DNA of 64,000 nucleotides from Branchiostoma floridae. Lineage: Eukaryota; Chordata; Leptocardii; Amphioxiformes; Branchiostomatidae. The stretch is taken from NCBI RefSeq assembly GCF_000003815.2, contig NC_049996.1, forward strand, positions 4,351,482 to 4,415,481, in the 5' to 3' direction. Below are positions 36,101 through 47,900 of this stretch, in pieces. Below the pieces are notes generated by a model that saw only the letters and a list, made by a program, of their open reading frames with translations, was not told where the DNA came from and made no database searches. Position numbers and translations under genes: made by a program. Position 1 is the first letter of the stretch; every line of letters starts with the position of its first letter.

Positions 36101-39100
36101 TTGGGGAAAGACACTTAACAGAACTTTCCTCACTTCACTCAGGTGAAGATGAGTCCCTAGTTGTGGTTGGGATATTTAAATGCAGGTCCCGTGTTTTAAG
36201 ACACACATCGAGCACGTTAAGGAGCCCACCACACTTATCGAAAAGAGTAGGAGTTCTCCTCAAACTAGAGTTATGCTGGTTTTCTACACACAAACATACA
36301 AACACCACAGAAAATATAAAACTTCTTGGCGAAGGTAATTAGTTTTTATGGATATACAGCTTGCACTCTTCAATACATTTCTGGAATGTTACTCTATAAG
36401 GCAGTTTGCCACCAACCAGGTGTGCAATACAAACAGCTAATATTTGATGAAAATCTATACACTATATAATATAGGGTGGCCATTTACACATAATATATAG
36501 TGATTCCTACACCCCGATCCCACCTACATGTTTATTCACTGAATCAGCATACCTTTCTCCAGATCCTCGTCCCTGACATCCACATACAGACTCCTCTTCT
36601 CACTTTTCCTCTCCATACTCAGGTCATGGGAGAACTTACACTTGTCACCCTTCTTACACAGGCCCTGCTTGAAGAACGCACACACCACGGACTTTGGGTC
36701 CACTCCTATGGACGAAGTTACAGATGGTCAAAGTTGGTCTTAATCAGTTCAGTCTTAATACAATTTACACAATACCAAGAAACACACATAAAACAGATGT
36801 AAAATATGGAAACAATGCAAAGACTGTAAAAACAGTACTGTAATTCCTGACTTTTTCAATGTACTTCTATGTTCACGGTTTTCACTGTGATGACTGTAAC
36901 GTGAAGCTATCATTACTGATAACAAATAATATAAGACTAAGAGACTCTTTCGTGTGCAACTGTTGCCACCGTGAACATTCAGTACTGAGAGTGAGAACAA
37001 GTTAAATTTTCTCAGTCAGACTGCGAAAGTTTGGTACCGAGAAAAATAAGTGTATTACAAAAATTTGCCAGCTTTCTTCAAATGTTTCTATCTTAAAGTT
37101 GTAACTTTTCTCTTATTTAGACCTTGACAAAACTAGATTCCAGTTTCTCAAATAAACAATCCAAAGGCTTATCTGCATATGACAATGCACGAAGTATGTT
37201 TACAGAAAAGAATCTTGAGAAAAGAATCATGCTTGGTACAACACAGCTCTGTCTCCAACTTTAAGCTTAATTTCTTTTCCAATCCATCATTGTTCGAGAG
37301 CCCACTTTGTTAAATCTGTCAATTGAAGCTGACTAAAAGTAAAAACACATTTTAATCAGTTTCATGTCAGAAAACTCAGGTGGGGTGACATTTTTGTTGG
37401 TCTCATCAAACAAACTTCCATCTCTGAACACATGCCTGGTACAATGTTTGAACCCTCACCTTTCCCTAACTTCTGCTGTGTAGCTGCAGGTCTGAAGAGC
37501 TTGTTCAGCTCCTCAGCTTCCTTCTTCTTCTTCTCCTTCTCAAGTTTCTCCTGCTCCTTCTTCTCCTGGAGTTTCCGCATGTCCTTGGCCGTGCCTCCGA
37601 CCTTGACCTGGTGCGTGACATGCTGGATGAACTTCTGCTGCTTGTTGCCCTTCTTGTTCTTCAGACCAAAGGTTTTATCCTGGAAAAGGTATTCATGGTC
37701 ATAAAGTTACCATTAATCCACCAATCAATCCATCAATCGTCTGCCTGCTTATCATTCCTGGTCATAAGACCAAGCTTTATCCCTTAAGAGCAGTGTTTAA
37801 TATCATAACAATTGCAAAATAATGTATAGATGACGTAATTCAGCCATTGTTTTTTTGTCAAAACAATTTTTTTCATTCTTTCATTCACTGGGATTTTGTG
37901 GATGGGTATGTTTAGATCAACACTGCATCTCCTACTAGGCTAGTGAAATTTCTCAACTTAAAAGTTAAAAGGTTTTATGCTGAATATCAGCACTCCCATA
38001 GAATTATTCAAACTTTCAATCAAAGCTGGAATTGAAGTGACCTTGCCCTAATACCCAATCTGGGTGGTTTGAGGGAGGAATAATATACACAGTGTGTTGT
38101 GCTCCAAATCTGATTTACCTTCATCAAAGAATATTCATGATGTCACGTTTACCCAGAGTGGGAAGTAACGCACAGGTTCTGAAATCCTGCTCTAAAGATT
38201 CTGAAAATCATGATCAACTGTTTTTTTTTTCAGTTACTGTAGAAGATGTATTGTTCTGCCAATTCATTCTAGTGATGCCGAGTGAAGAAGATAACTCGTG
38301 ATCGATGTCACAAAACGTCTGGCAGCAAATCTTAGATCTTTTATCCACTTGTACTTATACTAGACATTGATTTTGCTTTTAAACATTTTTCTACCTAGCC
38401 TAGTTGTCTAAATTTCATAAGCATTCTAAACTTTTGTGCCTCAAGACATCATAGGAGTAAGAACAAAATTTTGGACAATAGGGATTCTAAAAATAGATAC
38501 ACACATTTACATGCATGTCAAATGGTGTCAATGTTCTCCCTTTGACATAAAAGATTGTTGATGGACACAAAAAGCTGGTTGTTCCTTGCCATTGTTAAGC
38601 CACAGCCTTGTTGTCCATACAATTTGTGTCAAAAATTGTTTTATAAAAAAAAGTTATAAATTTCGTTGACGTAAGCAAAACAGCCATGACGTGATGTGTT
38701 TGAGAATATCTAATATTTATTTTGTTTCAGTATCCAACCAATGGCGATGGGCTTCACAGTGCACGGGGAGGTCGGATTGTCAATGGGTTGGTAACGTAAT
38801 TATGTAAGATTTGTGTCGGATTTTCACATTCAGATTTTCCGATGTTGGATCCGACAGAAATCCAGAAATCAGGCCAAATCAATGGCGCCCGCCCATTGTT
38901 TTTCCGTCAGTCTTCCGATGCGTTCCCAATAGATGTTGGAAATGTGTCGGTTTTAACGCACCGACTGGAGGTCACTTGAGGTCATGACAGGCGTCAGGCC
39001 CCGATAACAGGATAATGTAGGAATATCTCGATATGAATAAACGAGCTACAGAGTTGATACTGTTTTGTTGAATACATATTTCCATTTATGTTACATTNNN

Positions 39101-42100
39101 NNNNNNNNNNNNNNNNNNNNNNNNNNNNNNNNNNNNNNNNNNNNNNNNNNNNNNNNNNNNNNNNNNNNNNNNNNNNNNNNNNNNNNNNNNNNNNNNNNNN
39201 NNNNNNNNNNNNNNNNNNNNNNNNNNNNNNNNNNNNNNNNNNNNNNNNNNNNNNNNNGATGTGCTGTCACGGAAGAACCGATTTATCTAATATTATCTAT
39301 GAATTTATCCGTTTTGTTCCTGTTGAGTTTGATTTCCTGTTGATTTATTAATGTTTCACTGTTTTTCTCAAAAGTTTGTTTTGTCACTTTAACACTAACT
39401 CTCTAATACTAACACTAATCTAGGAACTAACACGTTTCGAAAGTTAACATGAACTCAGCCAAAGACAGTCCACACAGACTATAGTTATTAACAAGATAAT
39501 AGACTGGATATTATCACTTGATAAAAAAGACAAAGTCAAGCATTGGCCAGACCATACGAGTAGAAGACGGATCAACCTGACATCGCTATGGAATAAGCTT
39601 CCTCGGACTTGCTTCCCCATGGGTACAATCTGAAACTGTTTAAGACGTTCGGACTACCGGTGGCTGACTTGGTAACGGTGTACTGTGGATTTATCAGGCC
39701 TATTCTGGAATATTGTGCACCAGTGTACCACAACAGTCTTACAAGCAAACAGACCGCAACCTTGGAACTTGTACAGAGACGCGCCTGCCGAACAATTCTC
39801 GGGCGACACTACACTGACTACTCATCAGCCCTGCAACAGTGTGGACTTGAAACACTGGAGGAAAGAAGAACCAACCTCTGCCGAAGGTTTGCATCCAGTA
39901 TGCAGAAGTCAGAAAGAACTGCACACCTGTTACCGCAAACCCGTGGTCAGACGCATGGCCGTAACCTGCGGAATTCACAAACACTGACCGTACCTACCTT
40001 CCGCACTACATGATTCCGCAACAGTCCTGTACCATCAATGCTAAGGCTTCTCAACGAGAAAAAATGACAATGTTTATGAACAGTAAACTATGTATGCTTT
40101 TATTCATGTTAAATGAACTATCCACTTTAAGTTTAACAGCAATTCTCTCCGAGATCATTTGTTTTAAAGTGCAATCACGTGCTAGAAATTGATTGTGTAT
40201 GTTAATTATATTAAGTAAGCAGAGATTTTAATGTACAACAAGTCACAATTCAGCCCCTGGCTGCCAGTACTTTGTTTTACTAATAAACCATTTTTGATTG
40301 TTTGATTGATTAAGTCAAGGGTTAACAGACATCTTTCACAATACAGTATTATAACCCAAAACGTTTGAGTGGCTCCATGAGCCTTTGCGGTGAATCCTAT
40401 ATATATATATGGCCTCCTTCGGTCATATGGCCTCCTTCGCCCCCCCCCCATCTACCCAGGTGAATCCTAAGTAAATAAAAAAAAAGATAACCACTGTCCG
40501 ATAATTGGTAGTATTTTTTCTGAATCACCGTAGTTTAAAAATACTGTGCGTCGAAATGGGTCCATGAAAGCCATGAAGATATTTTCACGCAAGTGGATGA
40601 CATAACGATTTTATAAAAGATGTGTCATCGGTAACGGCCATGAAATGCGCTTCAAGTTTCTGCCGACGTTTTGCATCTTCCGCAATACGTCCTGCAATCT
40701 TCCGCAGAATTAGAACACGTAACGTTAAAAAAAATTCTGGACGTCCCGCAATCATCTGCAAAAATTGTATGAAAGACGCCAGAAGGTTTCCGCATACGCA
40801 AGAGATATGTTGCACATGTACATAGTACAATAGTAGTTGAAGGTAGGAGGTCCATAACAGATCAGTCAGAAAACATTTTTATTTCCCAAACAAAGGTGCT
40901 TTAATCAAGAAAGTGTGGTGTTCATTTTTTGGTCCATCTATCTATGATAAGCAACTGGGTTGACGGCTCAGCAATAGAAAATGCTCATTAACTGGACCTC
41001 ATTAACATAATTTATCAAAAGGTTTGTATTCATTGAATTGCTCTGATAATAAACATGATTTGTGAACAGGTTTGGCGCACGATGAAATATACGCAATTGT
41101 TCTTGTCAAAATCACTTAAATCAGTTTCTTTTTTTACAGTTTTGTGAAAAGGTTATGATATGGCTATTTTAAGAACCACATTCAAAGTATGCAAGCGTAG
41201 ACAACTTAGTACATGAGTGGTGTGTACATCCTTGAGTTTTCAGGATCTCATTAACATAATTTATTAAATGTTTTTATTTATTGAATTCCTCTAATAATAA
41301 ACATGTTTTGTGAATGGGTTTGACGCACCATGAAATATACGCGATTGTTCTTGGCAAAATCACTTAAATCAGTTTCTTTATGAACAGTTTTGAGAAAAAT
41401 ACATAATGTGGCCATTTTATAAACCACATTCTAAAGTATGCGAGCATAGACAACTCTCTGCATGAATTATGTGTTCCACATCACCTGGGGTAGCGCATAG
41501 TGTCACTAGTAGCAGTCATTCACGCTGATGAAGTTAATCTGAAGCGTGATGTTTGCTCTATCCTGGCTTGGTCACCTAGATCGCCATTCTGCTAGGGGAA
41601 GCATTCGGGCCTACCCTATATACCTTTCGGGGAGCTGTCCAGCTTGTCTTCAGACTGACTCTAGAATTTGTTTTGTTTGACTACCCCAACAAAAAGGGAG
41701 TCAAAACAAACTCCTTGGTCAAACCAATGTGTTTTGCCCTTCGGGAAAACATTAAAAAATAATGTTGCATCAAGGGGTAACTCACATTTTCTGGGTTCAA
41801 AGTGATCGTCTGAAGTTACCTTTTTTCTTTAATTATTCATATTCTTAACGCCACAGCTGAGAAAACAAAACAAATCGTGACGATCACGGATGTCAATCAT
41901 TCAGTAGCCATGGTAACCAATAAAGAAGCTATTCGTCACTCAGTGGCGTTGCCATGGCCACATCCAAGCGGGGAAATCCCATCTGCCACGTTTGTTAACT
42001 TGTTGTCTAGGTGACCTGCATCGGAACTCTGTAGGAAAAAAAAACCGACATGAATCCATTAATTGTCGTCGGAAGGCCATCAGATTAATGTCGGAAGTTA

Positions 42101-42745
42101 AAAGTCCATCGGATAAGTGCCGTTATATCATTGGAAAATCGACATTGGAATACGGTTTTCCAACGAAAATCCAAAGGGCAAGACGGATCACCGTAAATTC
42201 CGCCGAAAAACCATCATATTCCCACATGCACGCGCCGATGTTTTTCCGACATTTTTCTTGGGTAAACCCCACCTCCCCGTGCACTGTGCTTCCACTTAAC
42301 CTCTGTGAAAAATGTAAAGCTAATTATTGATAAATCTATTGATTTCTTGATTAGTGGGAGGGGGGCATTATAAGAAATCTCTGATTTTCCAACTTCCTGA
42401 AAATTTCCATACCGGGATTTGATGATGTTCTCCGACTAATTGTATGATAAAACATTACAAGGTTAAGAGACACAGATCCATACGCAAGTCATAAACAATT
42501 TTGAACACCACAAAAGGTAAGCTAAGATACATCGAAGCTCTGTATACAGAACAACATAGAGGAAAAGTCTGGAAAAATCCAAGGCATGCCGCAACCGATC
42601 GACCGCCATACTGTCACATAAAATACTAGTATTCTGGAAGAAAAGACGTGAAATCTTCACTTACCTCGATAATTTTGTCCTTCTTCTTGTCTTCTGCCTT
42701 TTTAGACTTGGCCGCGCCGCTGTTGCCCCTGTTTTTGGGCGGCAT
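31222..42745 (-). CDS. ZC3H15: Zinc finger CCCH domain-containing protein 15 (DRG1 partner)
   Basis: Binds and stabilises the translational GTPase DRG1 on ribosomes (family knowledge). Nine exons: 42665-42745, 37460-37679, 36553-36705, 35827-35921, 34696-34875, 33395-33541, 32676-32783, 31925-32063, 31222-31418; phases close to 439 residues, near the family length. N-terminus [16 protein letters not shown], then a Lys/Glu-rich coiled coil. Finger 1 (exon 3) is C-x7-C-x5-C-x3-H ([19 protein letters not shown]). Finger 2 (exon 5) is C-x17-C-x5-C-x3-H, ending [11 protein letters not shown]. Exon 6 carries the DRG-binding (DFRP) segment [14 protein letters not shown]. The acidic tail ends [20 protein letters not shown], characteristic of the family. 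Exon 8 may run longer ([16 protein letters not shown]) than in vertebrates. Exons 5 and 7 have tandem copies of their acceptor and 5' end upstream. Intron 1 holds a 3.5-kb transposon and an assembly gap. Confidence 0.95.
32729..33250 (-). repeat. Six-copy tandem array of exon 7 acceptor plus exon head
   Basis: A unit of about 85-105 bp carries the splice acceptor (TGATTGACAG on the minus strand) followed by about 60 bp coding [19 protein letters not shown]. The copy at 32729-32783 is in the functional exon; five more lie upstream in the transcript. Copies differ in a CAT/ATG trinucleotide run (longest near 33150-33185) and in a few bases. No upstream copy has the exon 3' half. Confidence 0.93.
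33639..33971. mobile_element. CAGGG/CCCTG element with GGTGCACC words (copy 1)
   Basis: Starts CAGGGCTCGAAATTCATTT and ends TTTCCAGCCCTG, with 5-bp target duplication AGTAG on both sides. Both ends are studded with GGTGCACC/TGGGTGCAC. An inverted copy is at 53733-54026. Non-autonomous; ends resemble hAT, but the duplication is 5 bp rather than 8 bp. Confidence 0.85.
34286..34497. repeat. MITE, family TACTGTAAATGC (copy 1)
   Basis: Inverted ends TACTGTAAATGCA...; inner words CCACCGCGAAC / GTTCGCGGTGG. Copies at 49927-50130, 52043-52237 and 62055-62273. TA borders fit a Tc1/mariner-type MITE. Confidence 0.88.
34838..35090 (-). repeat. Three-copy tandem array of exon 5 acceptor plus exon head
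   Basis: A unit of about 100 bp contains (minus strand) CCCCTGTAG|GTATGTAAGTAC and 30-40 bp coding [12 protein letters not shown]. Copy 1 is the functional exon border; two more lie upstream in intron 4. The spacer TTGTTCTATAGAACCTG continues as a degenerate array to about 35770. Confidence 0.92.
35193..35531. mobile_element. AGGGCT-TAGCCAGC element, CCGTC words (copy 1)
   Basis: Left GTTGTAGCCAGCCTGAAAT, right GGGTGCTGGCTAGAACCC. A close copy in the same orientation is at 53005-53343 (shared ATCTAGACCCTCTGAAATGCT-like and ATTACACAAGGGAGA words) and a longer relative at 48600-48936. Non-autonomous. Confidence 0.75.
35535..35770. repeat. Degenerate 30-bp minisatellite in ZC3H15 intron 4
   Basis: Repeats of CACACTTCT.TTGTTCTATAGAACCTG, increasingly diverged, flanking the CAGGG-type element at 35193-35531 and continuous with the exon 5 array. 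Confidence 0.7.
36090..36275 (+). mobile_element. SINE-type repeat body (copy 1)
   Basis: GCCCTTGGGGAAAGACACTT, then TCCTCACTTCACTCAGGTG, resembling the conserved GCCTTGGGCAAG.CACTT segment of L2/MIR-like elements, followed by GCACGTTAAGGAGCCCACCA. Copies at 47595-48145 and 51845-52035. The tRNA-like head is missing here. Confidence 0.55.
39098..39257. other. Assembly gap (160 N)
   Basis: Run of N in ZC3H15 intron 1. Confidence 0.99.
39540..40315 (+). pseudogene. LINE (CR1/RTE-like) 3' coding remnant and 3' UTR
   Basis: The frame from 39609 reads [20 protein letters not shown], then [31 protein letters not shown] and LLPQTRG, the conserved C-terminal segment after the reverse transcriptase. 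The N-terminal part is missing. The 3' end at about 40265-40315 is TAATAAACCATTTTTGATTG followed by TTTGATTGATT repeats, a typical LINE tail. Confidence 0.85.
40985..41475. repeat. Two-copy tandem duplication, about 245 bp
   Basis: CTCATTAACATAATTTAT..., TGAAATATACGC.ATTGTTCT, CAAAATCACTTAAATCAGTT and AACCACATTC.AAAGTATGC recur in order, the second copy starting at about 41250. Diverged; lies inside the 38755-42288 element. Confidence 0.85.
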
Positions 42746-43565
42746 TTTGAAGAAATTCTTTCGCGCAAATTTGTTTCAGTCTTTTGACGCAATGTGCAAA
42801 GATGGCGGACTTTTCGACTATCCCAGCATCCTCTTCTGCGGAAGAGACCACCTTGAACTCTATAGGGGTGTTTTGAATAGATCCAAAAAATTGAGAAAAT
42901 ACAAAAAGTTATGATTTATGTAACAAAAAAAGCGTCACTTTGATGTGTTAATATATTCCTTCCTCCCTCATGAAAATCTTTTATGTGATTTTCCTAAGAT
43001 ATTTTCTTTTCTACAATTGACATTTTCTACATATCTATTCAGTTCATTGTATTTATAATAAATATGAAGAACTGAATAATATGTAGAAAATGTAATTTAC
43101 CTATAACGGTGGTGATTTTTATAAAGAAATACCCCCCTAAGTAATATCATTATTTGATCCACTTTTTTTGGAAGAAACGAAGTTAAGTAACATAGAGGTG
43201 CTTTCCAAAATATTATTCTCCACAACATTGATAAATACTCACTTTATATCAGTTATATTTACAGTAAATGTATTCATTAGTAACTATATATATGTTTCAT
43301 ATAAAACTGAGTCATATTTTGGTTTCCATATAAGTAATTTTCTCACCTATAAATTATTGATCTCTCCTAAATCGATTTCCCGCCCTCCGGTCAGAGGTTA
43401 CCAGACATGCGCAGTACCTTTCTAAGAGCCAACATGGCGCTCCGTCCAAGTCGGAAGAACTTCGGACCCAAATAAGAAGCTCTTAAAGAGATCTCCCGCA
43501 CTGCAAGTCCGGTTTGGCAATTCCCGGAGAAAGTCAGGGTCAAGTGGCACCCAGGAAAGTGAAAG
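42746..43565. promoter_or_regulatory. Divergent ZC3H15/DNAJC13 upstream region
   Basis: CAAAGATGGCGG (about 42797, YY1-type motif near a start site) lies 50 bp upstream of the ZC3H15 ATG. CATGCGCAGT (about 43407, NRF1-like) and CCAACATGGCGCTC (about 43431) precede a GC-richer stretch ending GTGAAA|GTGAGT (43564), a candidate untranslated exon 1 donor for DNAJC13. An inverted repeat ACATTTTCTACATAT lies at about 43020-43095. No TATA box, as usual for housekeeping genes. Confidence 0.5.
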
Positions 43566-44254
43566 TGAGTGTTGCTAGCGACGTGTACACCTGTTGTTTT
43601 GGCCAGGTAATGTTAGGATGTAGCGGTGTAGAATCATGATCATGTGAGGGGGTGGGGTCAGATGACTGCAAATGGTACCTGCAGAAAAAAATCCCGGAAA
43701 CACATCATAAAAGAACGTGTTTGTGACATTCTAAGAGAAAACCTGAGCGGAAAACCTTATAGAAACCTTACTTATCTAATGTTAATGACATGCGAGGTAG
43801 AATTTTGTACTGAAAGGCCCAGCTTCAAATATTATAGTGTATTCTATAAACAGTGATGTCATAAATTATGCTCAACGCCACTTAATTTAGTAGGTCAACA
43901 TCGTCTTAATTGTTGTAACATAATTTTGTTATATCCACCAATTTGAAATGTAAGAGTTGTTTATGTTTACACTTTTCGTGGCTTTTAGACAAATGCATAT
44001 TTACACTATAAGTTATAACTGAATGTCAAAACATTTTACTTTTGTTATCACAATCAGCATGAACCAAATATGTGCTTTGCGATCAAAGGCAAAGTTCAAC
44101 CTGCTATTATGTATCTGTGTGGTCCCTTGTTTTTTTTTTTGCCTGTATGTATATATGTTTTATTCTCTATCAATTTTTCATGTCTAGTTGGTTGTTTAAA
44201 TGTTTTGAACTACCTAAAGTATCAGTGATTCTGTTAGACAATGAATATATTTCC

Positions 44255-44470
44255 AATAAGCCCTTTCACAGAGGTTAGGACGCATGTGTGGCGACAGGAT
44301 TTCTAGGTAATATGTCAATGATTAAGGTGCCGAAATTGAAAACAAAACCCGTCTGGACATTGTTACGCAAATAGAAACAGTGGTCGAGACAAGAACTGTT
44401 TAAAATTTCGGGGCCTTTACCTTTGACATATTACCTAAAATGCATCCTGATCTCTGTGAAAGAGCTTATT
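44255..44470. repeat. MITE with AATAAGCCCTTTCACAGAG ends
   Basis: Inverted ends AATAAGCCCTTTCACAGAG and CTCTGTGAAAGAGCTTATT; inner TAGGTAATATGTCAA is also inverted. Single copy in this window, in DNAJC13 5' intron. Confidence 0.85.
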
Positions 44471-44946
44471 TGCAGTTTATGAGTCAAATATGACAGATGC
44501 ATGTAACAAAGTGTAAAGAGTTATGGTCTTTATGGCTGTTGTTAAATTGTTTTATCTTGTTACGGTGACCGAATTTGAAGGTATAAGAAAAGGCTGCTTA
44601 AAAAAAAAAATGAAGCAATACTGTATTCAAGTCTCTGAGTCTGACTCTTATAGTGGTCTATTCTAATACTTTTCATCAGTGACACTGAGCAGAGCTGTCC
44701 ACAAGATCAAAGACATTCATTTACATGGATGGAGATGTAGATGAAAATCATCACTTTATATGATGTGTGTTTGCTTTTCACTTCCATAGACCCCTACTGA
44801 AGAGATCTCAGCAGTATAAGAAAGCCCTGCATTGGACTTGGAGGCTGATGACATACTTAGAGATGTAACCAACATTGACATATTATCATGGTTTGTTTGA
44901 TGATGTTCTTTGCTGATGTTGTTTATTTTGTTTCAGTCCAGCCAGA

Positions 44947-47900
44947 ATGGCAGACAAGACAGTTCTTGTAGAGAACAAGGATGTGGCCTCCTACTTCACT
45001 ACTAAACACTCATGGAGGGGCAAGTAAGTGTCTAAAGAAGAAGGGAGGGGGGCACACTTATGTATTATAGATATCACATACATGTTATATAACATCAGGG
45101 TTGTCAAGGTACCAGGAATTTTTCACAGTGTAAGGGGTAAGTGTACTCCCCTAAAAAGTTTAAAATTTACCACTGAAACACTATTTCCTGTATTTATTGG
45201 GCTATAATTTATGAAATAAAGTCAAAGCTTTCAACGTTAACGTTTCCTACAAAACAGCACCCGAGCGCTGGCTTGAACAGTGGGCATGCCACCTGTTCAA
45301 AGATACAAATGTACATCCACAGAAAACATGTAATAACCTGACTGGTCCATTGATGAGGTTAATTCCTTTTCTGCATATTGCTAATGATTACACAAACTGC
45401 ACATTCTTTGAAGGGCTAAGGACTGTTCATTAAAACTAAAAGTGATTTGTTTGTATGAAATTAAAGAGGTATTTTGATTTCTAATTCTTGCCAGTTATCT
45501 GTGTCCCCAGTTGTAGGTAGTCCTTTTGGCAAGCCTACATATTTGTTGGATGTTAGCAATTAGTATGTACATTTGTATACTTAGCCAACCCATTCTGTCA
45601 GTAATGTGTCTGTGACTTTCATTGATTCAGGTACAAACGAATCTTCTCTGTGGGCACAAAAGGCATCACCACATACAACCCACAGACTCTGGAGGTCACC
45701 AACCAGGTACAGTATGTCTAACATTGGACGCACATGATGTCACGTCTTCAGGGATGTCTCCAGGACCCGTCCTTTTGTCTTGGGACTAGGGCTGGGTACC
45801 GGTACAGAAAATTCAGGTCCATGTCCGGTTCAAGTCCAGAGGATCAGGTGCAGGTCCGGACCCGAACCTGGACCTGATTCAGTATGACCAAGGAGGTTGA
45901 AAGAGGCTCCTTGGTATGACTCATATCAATGGTCCATTTCACTAAAAAGAAATCTGTTTGGTGGAGTATTAGACTCATACTGGCGTTTTAAAATCCTACA
46001 ACGCTAACTGCACCTGTTCGATTGGCTGTAAAACTTGGTAGAAATTACTATAAACTCTATTCTACTTCACACTTGTTATTTTCTTCCACCTACAAGTGCC
46101 AAAACGTGTGAATGCCTGATGAAATAATGTGTTAATTTTCTAATCGGTCCAACATTCTGGACCGGTCCAATAAGAAAAACCGGTTTTGTACCGGTACGCT
46201 GTACCGATACCCAGCCCTACCTGGGACAGAAATTTGCTTCAGAAAAAGAATTCACCCTATCCATCCCCAAAATTTTAACTTAAATGACATGAAACTGATG
46301 ATAATAGTGTGTATGTTCCTAAGCTTGAAGAATGACAGATTTAGCAACAAAAATTCATAACATTGTCTCCCAAACAATGAGTGGGACACACAGAAAAAAA
46401 TTCAAAACTGGAGACAGCATTACTTGTCTTGTATTGTAATATTCACTTCCATGAAAATTGTCTGGTAGTATTAGTTTTGCTAGGAATGTGTGTTTGCTTT
46501 TGGCGCTATATCTCCCCAATGCTTTGAGCTATGGCAATATGATTTCATATTTGGTACATGAGTAGGTATTGTTGACCCTATAGTCAAGTATATTTCTAAA
46601 CTCCTACTGGCTGACCTTGGTAATGCAGCAAAACTTTATGTTTTTGTATCTTCAGCCATGGACATGTTATGGTCTGGATTTTTAAAGTTTTTTCCTTCAT
46701 GTTTCTGTTTCTGTGCTATATTAGTATATATATATATACCTTACCAATAGGTGTTGCCTGCAACATTGCACTATTTAAAGACTCAATACGATATAATGGT
46801 TTGGGCTTCGTGATGTTTATCATAAAGTATTGCTTAGCAAGCATAGATTTGGATGGCTTTCCCCAGCTCTATAATATGATTTTGGTACAATGTGGTTTAC
46901 GAGTCCAGGATTGTGAGTGTCATGAATTTTTGATAGTAATGTTGGCCATTTGTTCATCTTTTCTCCAACCCCATCTGTTCGTGTGGACAAAAGGGCGGAT
47001 CAGTCTATTATTACCTGAGGGGGGAGCATAACCCTCACCTCATATTCCCTTGGTGTTGTTGTTGTTAGAGTTTTTCCTGTTGATTGGTACAGCTATATTT
47101 TAGAGGGTACTAGTACATGTATCACTGGCAAAAGACATTGGATGGTTGTCAGAAACATCTGACTGTTTTCAAAATCATGTCCAGTTGCTTGTCGAGTAAC
47201 TGCTTTTTAGCATATCTTATTACCTGGATGTCTAAACTTCATAACACATATACATGACATATATTTTTGTATGTTTGTAGCGTATAGTATAATCACCTTT
47301 AGGCATAATACCCCACTTAAGTAGTATGTATATGCTGCAAAAGGCCCACCTGTATAAGGTTTGATACTGAGTTAAGTAAAGGAAATAAGAGTAAAAGGCA
47401 TTCCGAAGGGCACAACATTGATTTGAACCCTGCATGGGATTTGAACCCTGAACCTTTCAACCTTAACTTTAACTACCTTAACTGCTAGTACTAGATCACC
47501 TTGCCATCTTTGTGTAGGAAATTTTCCCAACCATTTACTGTTGGAGTATGTTGACCCTGTATGTTGAACCTGTGGGTTCATGTGGAGTAACAACAGGGTG
47601 TTCGGCCTAGAACCCAGAGGTACCGGGTTCCAATTCTGTCATGCTATTGATCTTGTGCCCTTGGGAAAAGCACTTTTCACAATTTTTCTTAGTCCACCAA
47701 AGTGTAAAAATGGATGGTACCTCAGGGTTGAACAAGTTTTCTAAAATCCACTTGTCCTATCGGGCAAGCAGATAAAAAATGTACTTGCCCAAACCAATTT
47801 TTCACTTGCCCAAAATTCAAATGTCACTGTTACTAGTATATGCATTTTCACTTCCAGCAATGGAATTCTCTGTAGACAATTGCTTGATGTCATGACTGTA

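Larger units (their letters stand above)
38755..42288. mobile_element. 3.5-kb DNA transposon with CACAGTG terminal inverted repeats
   Basis: 38755-38772 (CACAGTGCACGGGGAGGT) is perfectly complemented at 42271-42288, with CTT on both outer sides (3-bp target duplication). Both subterminal regions (38770-39000, 42010-42270) are dense in TCGGA/CCGAC words, as in CACTA/EnSpm elements, which also make 3-bp duplications. No transposase ORF is visible; the interior has an assembly gap, a LINE remnant and a tandem duplication. It sits in ZC3H15 intron 1. Confidence 0.7.

Noticed and set aside
38755-42288. Interpretation as a ProtoRAG/Transib element because of CACAGTG ends
   Set aside because: The target duplication is 3 bp, not 5 bp; no nonamer-like element and no RAG-like ORF is visible. 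CACTA-like is the better fit.
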